A stretch of DNA of 14,088 nt from Holosporales bacterium (lineage in GTDB: Bacteria; Pseudomonadota; Alphaproteobacteria; RUG11792): contig JAISID010000061.1 in assembly GCA_031262205.1 (NCBI GenBank), positions 1 to 14,088 of the forward strand, written 5' to 3'. This document shows positions 8,195 to 14,088 of the stretch, in pieces. A model generated the notes under the pieces. It was not told where the DNA came from and searched no databases. It saw only the letters and a program-made list of their open reading frames with translations. The position numbers were made by a program, and so were the translations under genes. The stretch's first letter is position 1, and each line of letters opens with the position of its first letter.

Positions 8195-8271
8195 ATAAAA
8201 AACTTAAGATTAAACAAGAACTTTACGGTTAAGCTCTTCCTTGCTCTTTTCCTTATTTTTTAAAAATGTTA

Positions 8272-8301
8272 AATATATGTTAATTTACGAAAAAAAAATC
8301 A
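8272..8301 (-). promoter_or_regulatory. Possible promoter for the FkbM-type gene
   Basis: On the minus strand, TTGATT (-35, 8296-8301) lies 18 bases from TATATT (-10, 8272-8277). The RNA would start near 8265, with a leader of about 70 bases. The region is very AT-rich, so chance matches are likely. Confidence 0.35.
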
Positions 8302-8377
8302 ACCAATTTCTCCTCTTTTTTACTAAAATTTCGCCGCATACGCGTCTCTATTGCGTCAATAATTTTATAAATTTAAA

Positions 8378-8513
8378 GTGAGAATCGTCTCCTAATACAA
8401 GGTAAATAATTTTAAAGTATAATGCAGTTTATCTTAAATGCATCTAACTCTGTCGCGGTAATTTATTTGCGAGGATTCTAATTTACCAGTCGCACGTTAA
8501 GAGACGATTTCAC
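8378..8513. repeat. 136-bp block of nested inverted repeats (possible structured RNA or MITE)
   Basis: The outer arms are GTGAGAATCGTCTC (8378-8391) and GAGACGATTTCAC (8501-8513), complementary except for one missing base. Inside them GGTAAAT (8401-8407) pairs perfectly with ATTTACC (8481-8487). Further in are two local hairpins: TGCAGTTTA/TAAATGCA (about 8423-8442, one bulge) and TCGC/GCGA (8453-8456, 8469-8472). Together they would form a branched fold. Ends of the form GTGA...TCAC would also suit a small inverted-repeat element. A TATAAT at about 8418-8423 lies inside. I do not recognise an RNA family. Confidence 0.4.
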
Positions 8514-8542
8514 AATTCCTTAACCGCGCTTTTATCGCGATG

Positions 8543-10585
8543 TCATTTAGCGTTTTGAAGAAACTCTTCTTCCGTCATTATCGCAACGTTTAAATCTTTC
8601 GCTTTTTTTAACTTTGAACCTGCGTCTTCCCCGACTATGACAAAATCGGTCTTGCTTGAAATTGACGAAGAAACGACGGCTCCAATGGAAGACGCTATCT
8701 GTTTTGCTTGGGTTCTGCTCATTCTAGACAACTTGCCTGTAAAAACAACGGTTTTACCGTAAAGCGCTCCGTTTGCGTTTTGCGCTTCTCGAGGCTTATG
8801 TTCTTTAATCGCAGCGTATTGCAGGAGATCATTGATAAATCTTAGGTTCGTTTTATCGTTGAAGAATGCGACTATATCTTCGGCCATAAGAGAGCCGCAA
8901 CCGTCTATCTCGATTAATTCTTCTTTTGGGGCGGCCATGAGGTTTTCTATCGTTAAAAATCTATCGGCCAAAATTTGGGAAACTACCTCTCCAATCCCGG
9001 GGATTGCAAGAGCGGTTATGAATCTCGGCAAAGTTATAGCTTTACTGTTTTCTATAGAGTCGTATAATTTTTGAGCGGATATTTCGCCCCAACCAGGCTT
9101 CTGAGAAAGAAGAGGATAACCGCCGCTTTCTTTTTCTTTTAACCTGAATATATCGACTGCGTTTTGTATCCTTCCTTCGTTATAGAACTCGGTTATTTGT
9201 TTTTCTCCCAATCCTAAGATATCGAAGCAATTTTTAGAAACAAAGTATGAAATATACCGAACGACTTGACTTGAACAGTAGTAATGATTCGGGCAATATA
9301 AGTCCACGAGGTCTTGATATTGAACCAATTTGCAACCGCAAGACGGGCAAACCGTCGGTCTTTCGAATTTACCGTTCCCAGATTTGGCTACGACGGAAAT
9401 TATTTTCGGAATAACGTCTCCGGAACGAAGGATCGTTACTTTGTCTCCAATAGCTATATCTTTCCTTTCGATTTCGTCAAAGTTATGAAGAGTCGCTTTT
9501 GAAATAGTCGCTCCGGCTAAATTCACAGGTTCTAAAACCGCGACGGGAGTTATCTTTCCCGTTCTTCCGACGTTTACGATTATATCGGCGATTGTAGTCT
9601 GGGCTTCCTCCGCCTTGAATTTGAAAGCTATAGAGTGTCTTGGGTTTCTTCCGACAAATCCAAGAGTTTCTTGTAGACGAAGCGAGTTTATTTTAAAAAC
9701 CGCGCCGTCTATCTCATGTTCTAAAGAACTACGGTTTTGTAATATCTCGTCGTAAAGATCTTTTATTTCATCGAGATTTTTGCACAATCTATATTGAGCG
9801 GTTGAAAATCCAAGTTCTTTCAAGAATTGCATAGTTTCGGTTTGCGTTGAAATTCCAAGGGCGTTGTCGCCGCCGTCGATATAATACGCGAAAAATTTCA
9901 AATTTCTAGAAGCGGTGATTTTAGAATCGAGCTGTCGTAGCGAACCTGCGGCGGCATTTCTCGGATTTGCAAAAAGAGGCTCGTTATTCGCTTCTCGCTC
10001 CGCATTTAAAGCGTTAAAGGAAGATATCGGCATATAGACTTCCCCTCTAACCTCAACGTCTCCGTAGATTTTGATTTGATGCGGAACGTCCTTAATCGTC
10101 TTTATATTCGAAGTGATGTCCTCTCCCGTGTAGCCGTCTCCTCTTGTCGCCCCGTAAAGCAGCTTGCCGTCTTTATATACTATCGATGCGGACAATCCGT
10201 CTATTTTATGCTCGCCGCAAAATTCAAAGTCTTTGCCGTCGCCATTTAAAAACCTGGCGGCTCTTTCAATAAATTTTTCAACGTCTTCAAGTGAAAAAGC
10301 ATTGTCTAACGAAAGCATCGGAGTTTTATGCCGTATTTTAGAAAACGGCGAATTTGAAACGCTAGCCCCCACTTTACGGCTTGGCGAATCCGGCTTTTCC
10401 AATTCTTTAAATTTTTCCTCAATTTCAACAAGTCTTCTACGTAATACGTCGTATTCCGCATCGGAGATTTCTGGCGTCGCTTTGTTATAATACAGTTCGT
10501 CGTGCCTATTGACTTCGGCTTTTAAAAAATCAATTTCGGCTTTTGCTTCAAGAAACGTTAAATCTTTAACGGGTTTATTTAGCAT
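8543..10585 (-). CDS. ligA: NAD-dependent DNA ligase LigA
   Basis: LigA seals nicks between Okazaki fragments and in repair, using NAD as the adenylate donor. At 680 aa it is full length. Domains in order: Ia (YY at 32-33 and SDAEYD, NMN binding); nucleotidyltransferase with the adenylated lysine K127 in EHKIDG, then ATRGDGYTGEDIT and NPRNAAAGSLRQLD; OB fold (IAFKFKAEE, VGRTGKITPVA, LHNFDEI, GDKV); a four-cysteine zinc finger (CPSC near 412, then C430 and C436); helix-hairpin-helix repeats (GIGEVV, IDGCGSLMAEDI); and a C-terminal BRCT domain (about 605-680). The motif reads EHKIDG where EPKVDG or EPKIDG is more common. The ATG at 10585 lacks a clear ribosome site but lies about 40 bases past a good promoter. 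The gene is divergent from the small membrane-protein gene. Confidence 0.98.
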   Translation of the reverse strand: MLNKPVKDLTFLEAKAEIDFLKAEVNRHDELYYNKATPEISDAEYDVLRRRLVEIEEKFKELEKPDSPSRKVGASVSNSPFSKIRHKTPMLSLDNAFSLEDVEKFIERAARFLNGDGKDFEFCGEHKIDGLSASIVYKDGKLLYGATRGDGYTGEDITSNIKTIKDVPHQIKIYGDVEVRGEVYMPISSFNALNAEREANNEPLFANPRNAAAGSLRQLDSKITASRNLKFFAYYIDGGDNALGISTQTETMQFLKELGFSTAQYRLCKNLDEIKDLYDEILQNRSSLEHEIDGAVFKINSLRLQETLGFVGRNPRHSIAFKFKAEEAQTTIADIIVNVGRTGKITPVAVLEPVNLAGATISKATLHNFDEIERKDIAIGDKVTILRSGDVIPKIISVVAKSGNGKFERPTVCPSCGCKLVQYQDLVDLYCPNHYYCSSQVVRYISYFVSKNCFDILGLGEKQITEFYNEGRIQNAVDIFRLKEKESGGYPLLSQKPGWGEISAQKLYDSIENSKAITLPRFITALAIPGIGEVVSQILADRFLTIENLMAAPKEELIEIDGCGSLMAEDIVAFFNDKTNLRFINDLLQYAAIKEHKPREAQNANGALYGKTVVFTGKLSRMSRTQAKQIASSIGAVVSSSISSKTDFVIVGEDAGSKLKKAKDLNVAIMTEEEFLQNAK

Positions 10586-10630
10586 CTATAGCTTTTGGAA
10601 ATCTGTTCCGAATTAATTAGATTTTAGCAG

Positions 10631-10659
10631 ATTATCGACAAGAATAGAGGCTTTTTCAA
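10631..10659 (-). promoter_or_regulatory. Promoter for ligA
   Basis: On the minus strand, TTGAAA (-35, 10654-10659) and GATAAT (-10, 10631-10636) are 17 bases apart, each one base from consensus. The start site would be near 10624, with a leader of about 39 bases. It overlaps a short 47-58 codon minus-strand frame (10613-10786), which makes that frame less likely to be a working gene. Confidence 0.5.
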
Positions 10660-10763
10660 TTATAATTTTCCAATTCTCCTTAGTGCGACTCTTTGCCAAG
10701 CAATTGAAACTAAGCCCGCGCAGGCAATTTTCTGCATACGCATTTACTTGCGTCAAAAGCTGA

Positions 10764-10793
10764 TTGATATTAAGCCTATAGTCATGCTATAAT
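10764..10793 (+). promoter_or_regulatory. Promoter, with dyad, for the DUF6680-like gene
   Basis: TTGATA (-35, 10764-10769), an 18-base spacer and a perfect TATAAT (-10, 10788-10793) lie about 30 bases before the ATG at 10825. The start site would be near 10800. A dyad TATAG-TCATG-CTATA (10777-10791) overlaps the -10 box and could be a repressor site, but arms of five bases could be chance. Confidence 0.55.
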
Positions 10794-10824
10794 CTTGCAA
10801 AATTCAAGTAAAGAGTAATAAAAA

Positions 10825-11343
10825 ATGATTAGACCTATATTAATAACGCTTTCATCTGGGTTATTCGGAGGCCTTATGGTATTTATATTGCAATGTTTTA
10901 TAAAGAGAAGAGAACAACGCTATGAACGTAGACTTCATATATTGAGGCAGTTGTTGGCAAACTCGTATAACGTTTTATCATTTGACTTTATATCGGCGTT
11001 CAACATGATACTTATCGAATACAACGATCCGCGTTCCTCCGTAAAGAAATGGCATGAAGAATTTATAGAATGTGCTCGACAACGCCCTATTAATAACCAA
11101 GGTATGCATAACGCTTTGATTATCCTCGCGGAAGAAATAGCAAAATCTATTAATATTAAGATTGAGCAGCTTGACATAGCAAATAAAATATATTGGCCTC
11201 AAGGTTTTCAAAATCATACGAACCGCCATGACGAGCTTTCTAGCTTACAAATGGAAAATCAGAGGGATTTGCAAATCTTGCTTAAAAAAATAAATAAATC
11301 CAACGGCGCGAAATTAGAAATTAATACGCCCAAAACAAAGTGA
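10825..11343 (+). CDS. Small membrane-anchored protein, DUF6680-like
   Basis: The 172-aa protein has one N-terminal membrane segment (about residues 4-26, ILITLSSGLFGGLMVFILQCF). A strongly basic stretch (KRREQRYERR) follows and should keep the rest in the cytoplasm. The soluble part is helical: RLHILRQLLANSY, a conserved-looking FDFISAFNMILIEY, then KKWHEEFIE, and near the end IYWPQGF and ELSSLQMENQRDLQILLKKI. The order LxILRxL, AxNMIxIEY, KxWxxF, YxPxG resembles DUF6680, a family of unknown function, as I remember it. That assignment is tentative. An AAGAG nine bases before the ATG is a weak ribosome site. It stands alone on the plus strand, divergent from ligA, with parS 31 bases after its stop. 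No function can be assigned. Confidence 0.8.
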   Translation: MIRPILITLSSGLFGGLMVFILQCFIKRREQRYERRLHILRQLLANSYNVLSFDFISAFNMILIEYNDPRSSVKKWHEEFIECARQRPINNQGMHNALIILAEEIAKSINIKIEQLDIANKIYWPQGFQNHTNRHDELSSLQMENQRDLQILLKKINKSNGAKLEINTPKTK

Positions 11344-11374
11344 GCGAAGGGATATTTCAAACCTATGAGTAAAA

Positions 11375-11390
11375 TGTTTCACGTGAAACA
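11375..11390. promoter_or_regulatory. parS centromere site (ParB-binding palindrome)
   Basis: TGTTTCACGTGAAACA is a perfect 16-bp palindrome and equals the consensus chromosomal parS sequence. ParB loads on parS, spreads along the DNA and, with ParA, moves the replication origin; SMC is also loaded there. The site lies in a non-coding gap. In most bacteria parS sites cluster near oriC, so this segment may be near the origin. I found no second copy in the window, and parA/parB are not present. Confidence 0.93.
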
Positions 11391-11477
11391 TTTCCACTGT
11401 TATAGTAGTAAAGTTTGGTATTGAAGATAATTTTTTCTTCAAATAATACCTTAAAATTGTAACTAGTTAGCTATTTG

Positions 11478-11503
11478 GGTCGTCCTTTCTCGGCTGTTTT
11501 TTT
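11478..11503 (+). terminator. Weak terminator-like hairpin with T-run
   Basis: GGTCG (11478-11482) can pair with CGGCT (11491-11495) through five pairs, two of them G-U, followed by G and seven T (11497-11503). It could end the DUF6680-like transcript about 135 bases past its stop. The stem is weak. Confidence 0.25.
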
Positions 11504-11644
11504 ATATGTAAATAGCCCTTACAAGGCATGATTAATTATCTATGAATCTCCTACAATCTTTTACTTATGTTTGAGGGGGTAGTTCTTGCGCGCAAATTTA
11601 CTAAAAACGATTTTGTTTACAACGACTTTCTATATCCTTACACG

Positions 11645-12079
11645 TTAGGCCGCGTCGCAATATTTCATCTGAGGCCAAAGGGGCGAGAGTTTGAGCATTA
11701 GCGACTCTTTATTTTTCTTTTTAAATTCACATTCCCAAATTCTTATTACAATCCATCCTCTTTGAGCGAGATATTTGACGATTTCTTCGTCTCTCTTTAT
11801 ATTTCTTTCTATTTTGGCGTCCCAATAGGTTTTATTATCTTTTGGAGTAACGTTCCTACAATTGTGTCCATGCCAAAAACATCCGTCTGTAAACACGGCG
11901 ATTTTAGGTTTAAGAAAGACAAAATCCGGTTTTCCTTTAATTTTGTAATTTCTCTTCCATCCTTTAATACGAAGTTCTTTAAAAATAGATATTAACTTTA
12001 ATTCCGTAGATTTATTCTTCGACGACTTAACGCTTTTCATAATAAGCGACCGTTTTTCTTTGTCGAATACGTCGCTCAT
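11645..12079 (-). CDS. vsr: Vsr-type T:G mismatch endonuclease
   Basis: Vsr nicks 5' of the T in T:G mismatches that arise when 5-methylcytosine deaminates at a methylase site, starting very-short-patch repair. All signature features are present in 144 aa: VFDKEKRSLIMKSVKSSKNKSTE at the start with the conserved glutamate (E26), KGKPDFVF with the catalytic aspartate D52, DGCFWHGHNC with zinc/catalytic histidines and cysteines (C67, H70, H72, C74), a YWDAKIERNIKRD helix, and WECEF (C117). Numbering runs one ahead of E. coli Vsr. Its ATG overlaps the stop of the upstream endonuclease gene as ATGA, which suggests coupled translation. The target is presumably the deaminated site of the adjacent methyltransferase, not necessarily the Dcm site. 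Confidence 0.95.
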   Translation of the reverse strand: MSDVFDKEKRSLIMKSVKSSKNKSTELKLISIFKELRIKGWKRNYKIKGKPDFVFLKPKIAVFTDGCFWHGHNCRNVTPKDNKTYWDAKIERNIKRDEEIVKYLAQRGWIVIRIWECEFKKKNKESLMLKLSPLWPQMKYCDAA

Positions 12080-12819
12080 TTTATATCGTCTGAAATAGAA
12101 TACTGAATTAGGAGAACGTTTTTCATTTCCTCTATAAATTTGTCGATTTTTATTTTTAATTGTAGGTTGTTTCCAGGGTGTTCAATATCCGTTTTTGGTT
12201 TTTCTTCTTTTACTCCGTTGCCTCCTTTTCTTTGAAACGATATGCAATTCCCAACATTAATTCCTCTTCTTGTAAATTTTATTGTTTTAGGAAGTTCGTT
12301 CAAAACGTCTTCCATCGAATAAAGCCTTACCATAGATTCTTCTCTAGAAAACAGAGCCAATATTTCTTTGCTTGCGTCGTCGGAAAATCCTAGTTTAAGA
12401 ATTTTCTCTGCGTTACGACGAAAAAACTTTTCCCATTTGGTTTCGTCTTCCTTTCTAAAAAGAGGCGTATGCGAGTTTTTAGCTTTTCTTACGACTATTT
12501 CTTCTAAGTCTTTTCTATCGTTTTCGCCTAATTTAAAATATTCGCAAAAATTAGAAACAGATATTCTCGTTAGTTGATTAACCCCCTTCTTTCTATAAGA
12601 TTTAACGCTTACGTCTATATTGTTTCCGCAAGAGAATCGTATTTTAACGTCCGCTTTCTTCCCTTGCGAACCGCATGCTTCCGTCTCTTCGAACTCTCCT
12701 TTTATATTATATGTTTTTCTTATTTTTTCGATTATGTCCAAATGTTTCTTGAAACTGTCTTTGATTAAGTTCTCACATTTCGCGCCTTCGTATGCGTTTC
12801 TGTTATTTAGATTAGTCAT
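12076..12819 (-). CDS. Putative type II restriction endonuclease of the cassette
   Basis: This 247-aa protein sits between the C5 methyltransferase (2-bp gap) and vsr (ATGA overlap), the usual place of the cognate restriction enzyme. A possible PD-(D/E)xK core is KADVKI (D57) followed, about 14 residues on, by DVSVKSY (K73), with serine where the acidic residue is usual. E11 or E16 in the first helix (AYEGAKCENLI) might contribute. The C-terminal part has FTRRGINVG, ISFQRKGGNG and NNLQLKIKI (about 182-224), a layout I have seen in several restriction enzymes, probably for DNA contact. I cannot name the subfamily, and it does not resemble R.HhaI as I recall it. GGGA about 10 bases before the ATG is a possible ribosome site. 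The call rests mainly on context. Confidence 0.7.
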   Translation of the reverse strand: MTNLNNRNAYEGAKCENLIKDSFKKHLDIIEKIRKTYNIKGEFEETEACGSQGKKADVKIRFSCGNNIDVSVKSYRKKGVNQLTRISVSNFCEYFKLGENDRKDLEEIVVRKAKNSHTPLFRKEDETKWEKFFRRNAEKILKLGFSDDASKEILALFSREESMVRLYSMEDVLNELPKTIKFTRRGINVGNCISFQRKGGNGVKEEKPKTDIEHPGNNLQLKIKIDKFIEEMKNVLLIQYSISDDIK

Positions 12820-12821
12820 TG

Positions 12822-13763
12822 TTACAGTCCCGTTATACTATCCGCGACATACCCGATCATATGTGGAATTACTGCGTTGCCCAGTTGCCTGTATCCGTTA
12901 ATGCCTTCTCCAACGTAATGTTTTTCTGGAAAGCCCATAACTCTTTTGCATTCTAGAAGCGACAATTTCCGAATGCCTTTTTCCGTTTTATACAATCCAG
13001 TCTTAGCTCCTACGCCTCCTCCGTAAGCTGAAAGAGTTATCGCATGTCCTTTCGGACTATAAATTCTTTCTCCTTGTCCGCCTTTGTTTACCGCGCCGAT
13101 TCGTATGGGCTTAAGTTGACTTTCAATGTTCTTATCGTCTTTCGTTATTTTTATGTCCGAGCGATCTATATACAGATTCTCGTCTACGTCCGATTCTAAG
13201 ATATCTTCTAAAAATGTTTTTTTAAACGTCTCTTGCGGCCTTTTATATTTTACGGAGCCTTTTAAATCTTTTCTTAACGCGACGAAATACGCTCTTTCTC
13301 TGGCTTGCGGTATTCCGAAGTAGGACGCGTTTAAAACGCGCGTCGCGCAGTCGTATCCTATCCGTTCTAATTGCGTTTCAATCATTTTCAGAACATTCCC
13401 TCCGTCTATATTTAAGATGTTCTTAACGTTCTCCAAAAGCAAAACGTACGGTTTGCGGTATTCCGCTATTCTTAGAATCTCGTAAAACAACCGGCCTCTC
13501 GAGTCCGATATGCCGCCCATTTTTCCAGATATACTAAAAGATTGGCAGGGAAACCCAGCGCATAGTATGTCGTGTTTAGGTATCCTGCCGTTAGGAATTT
13601 GGGTTATGTCTCCTTCGGGTTTTTCTCCGAAGTTCTTTTTGTAAGCCTCCTGTGCGAACGGGTCTATATCGCATGAGAATACGCACTCGCATCCTCGTTC
13701 TTCTAAGGCGAGACGGAAACCGCCTATCCCGCAGAATAGATCTATAAACTTATGCTTTCCCAA
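12822..13763 (-). CDS. C5-cytosine DNA methyltransferase, M.HhaI-like
   Basis: The enzyme transfers a methyl group from SAM to carbon 5 of a cytosine in a specific site and protects host DNA from the cassette's nuclease. All C5 motifs are in order in 313 aa: I FIDLFCGIGGF (6-16), IV GFPCQSFS with catalytic C73, VI ENV (111-113), VIII QARER (153-157), the target-recognition region (about 219-258), IX RKLSLLECKRVMGFP (265-279) and X QLGNAVIP (293-300). Recognition-region blocks KGGQGERIYS and AITLSAYGGG...AKTG match M.HhaI, as do NFGEKPEGDITQ and HDILCAGFPCQ, so a GCGC-related target is a reasonable guess. The start is TTG (13761-13763) with GAAGGAAG just upstream; no in-frame ATG precedes it. 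It is first in an M-R-Vsr operon. Confidence 0.95.
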   Translation of the reverse strand: MGKHKFIDLFCGIGGFRLALEERGCECVFSCDIDPFAQEAYKKNFGEKPEGDITQIPNGRIPKHDILCAGFPCQSFSISGKMGGISDSRGRLFYEILRIAEYRKPYVLLLENVKNILNIDGGNVLKMIETQLERIGYDCATRVLNASYFGIPQARERAYFVALRKDLKGSVKYKRPQETFKKTFLEDILESDVDENLYIDRSDIKITKDDKNIESQLKPIRIGAVNKGGQGERIYSPKGHAITLSAYGGGVGAKTGLYKTEKGIRKLSLLECKRVMGFPEKHYVGEGINGYRQLGNAVIPHMIGYVADSITGL

Positions 13764-13785
13764 CTTTCTTCCTTCTTCTTGTTCC

Positions 13786-13860
13786 TTTATATAATTATCG
13801 CACGCTTTCTATATATATGCACTTTTATGTAATTATCGTGCACTTTCATAAAGACGCCAA
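13786..13860 (-). promoter_or_regulatory. Promoter and near-repeats upstream of the methyltransferase operon
   Basis: On the minus strand, TTGGCG (-35, 13855-13860) and GATAAT (-10, 13832-13837) are 17 bases apart, giving a start near 13825 and a leader of about 60 bases. The -10 box lies inside a roughly 27-base element (13824-13850) that recurs imperfectly 38 bases downstream (13786-13813). Both copies read GAAAG, a GTGC-type segment, then CGATAATTA and ATAAA. A further AAAAGTGCA lies between them. This arrangement could be a pair of operators or tandem promoters that control methylase level. Repeats are visible; the regulatory role is inferred. Confidence 0.45.
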
Positions 13861-14088
13861 AAAATAATAGGGAATCATCCACCGACGCATCATAGTAGAC
13901 AAGTAATGATTTAGGCTCGCGACTAGGAAAAACAAGTTAGTAAAGGAAAAATATGATAGAATACAGGAGATTAAGGAGCTATAAGAACAAGTAGATTATT
14001 ATATATTTTAGATATGACATTACAGAGTCTTCTGTATGTCTGATACTCTGGTTGAATCGCAATGCGATCAACCTTTGTTAGAATACTT
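13861..14088. other. Right-edge region without a recognisable gene
   Basis: No gene is recognised. Two small inverted repeats sit side by side: CAGAGT/ACTCTG (14023-14028, 14045-14050) and GGTTGA/TCAACC (14050-14055, 14068-14073), the latter with an inner TCGC/GCGA stem. Two short frames run off the edge: a minus-strand frame of 38 codons ending at the stop 13971-13973 (it could be a gene tail) and a plus-strand frame from ATG 14036. Neither can be judged without more sequence. Confidence 0.4.

Larger units (their letters stand above)
8195..8542. other. Intergenic gap between ligA and the FkbM-type gene
   Basis: This 348-bp stretch has no protein gene I can support. It contains a possible minus-strand promoter (8272-8301) and a 136-bp block of nested inverted repeats (8378-8513). 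There is also a small CGCG/CGCG hairpin at about 8525-8540, after the ligA stop, without a T-run. Between 8302 and 8377 I see nothing beyond AT-rich sequence. Confidence 0.6.
11344..11644. other. Intergenic gap with parS between the DUF6680-like gene and vsr
   Basis: This 301-bp gap between two converging genes holds the parS site, a bulged inverted repeat GGTATTGAAGA/TCTTC...AATACC (11417-11450) and a weak plus-strand terminator (11478-11503). The last 140 bases show nothing I can name. I see no strong terminator for the restriction cassette on the minus strand. Confidence 0.6.

Noticed and set aside
8378..8513. 6S RNA or a degenerate tRNA
   Set aside because: The branched fold lacks the long closing stem and central bubble of 6S RNA. 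The TTAGAATCC segment resembles a T-loop only superficially.
10164..10490. 108-codon plus-strand ORF inside ligA
   Set aside because: It is a shadow of the strongly conserved ligA reading frame on the other strand. The plus-strand frames inside the REase and methyltransferase genes are the same kind of artefact.
13954..13995. 13-codon ORF starting MIEYRRLRSYK
   Set aside because: Too short and without a family match. It is equally explained by random AT-rich sequence.
1..14088. CRISPR array, insertion-sequence transposase, retron or reverse transcriptase
   Set aside because: No regularly spaced repeats and no transposase, integrase or reverse-transcriptase motifs were seen in any frame I read.

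Overview
The window is AT-rich, bacterial and densely coding. It most likely comes from an alphaproteobacterium. The visible part of FtsK carries the VQTGFDxETG insertion that I associate with alphaproteobacterial FtsK, and the PBP2, endonuclease III and DNA ligase read like AT-rich alphaproteobacterial versions. A perfect ParB-binding parS palindrome shows the DNA is chromosomal or a ParABS-carrying replicon. The low GC would fit a host-associated or symbiotic lineage, but that is inference.

Layout. (1) 1-964 (+): C-terminal part of FtsK, cut by the left window edge. (2) 965-1525: a convergent gap with a 146-bp imperfect palindrome and a terminator for the opposing strand. (3) 1526-4067 (-): a two-gene unit with its own promoter and terminator. 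It encodes a 549-aa protein of unknown function ending in a HEPN-like domain (Rx4H motif) and a YhaM-like OB-fold/HD-domain nuclease. This is the best candidate in the window for an undescribed RNA-targeting or defence module. (4) 4190-8194 (-): mrdA (PBP2), nth (endonuclease III) and a membrane-anchored FkbM-type methyltransferase, each apparently with separate transcription. (5) 8195-8542: a gap holding nested inverted repeats. (6) 8543-10585 (-): ligA. (7) 10825-11343 (+): a small membrane-anchored DUF6680-like protein, divergent from ligA, followed by the parS site. (8) 11645-13763 (-): a compact restriction-modification cassette read as M, R, V: an M.HhaI-like C5 cytosine methyltransferase, a putative type II endonuclease, and a Vsr mismatch endonuclease. 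Near-repeats overlap its presumed promoter. (9) 13861-14088: no recognisable gene, two small hairpins, and ORFs running off the right edge.

How the genes fit together. FtsK, PBP2, LigA and Nth are housekeeping (division, wall, replication, repair) and are not an obvious operon. In the restriction cassette the methyltransferase protects host sites, the endonuclease cuts foreign DNA, and Vsr repairs T:G mismatches left when 5-methylcytosine deaminates. The HEPN-HD pair and the restriction cassette are the accessory, defence-like content. Promoters named below rest on -35/-10 matching by eye, and family names rest on motif recognition without a database search.
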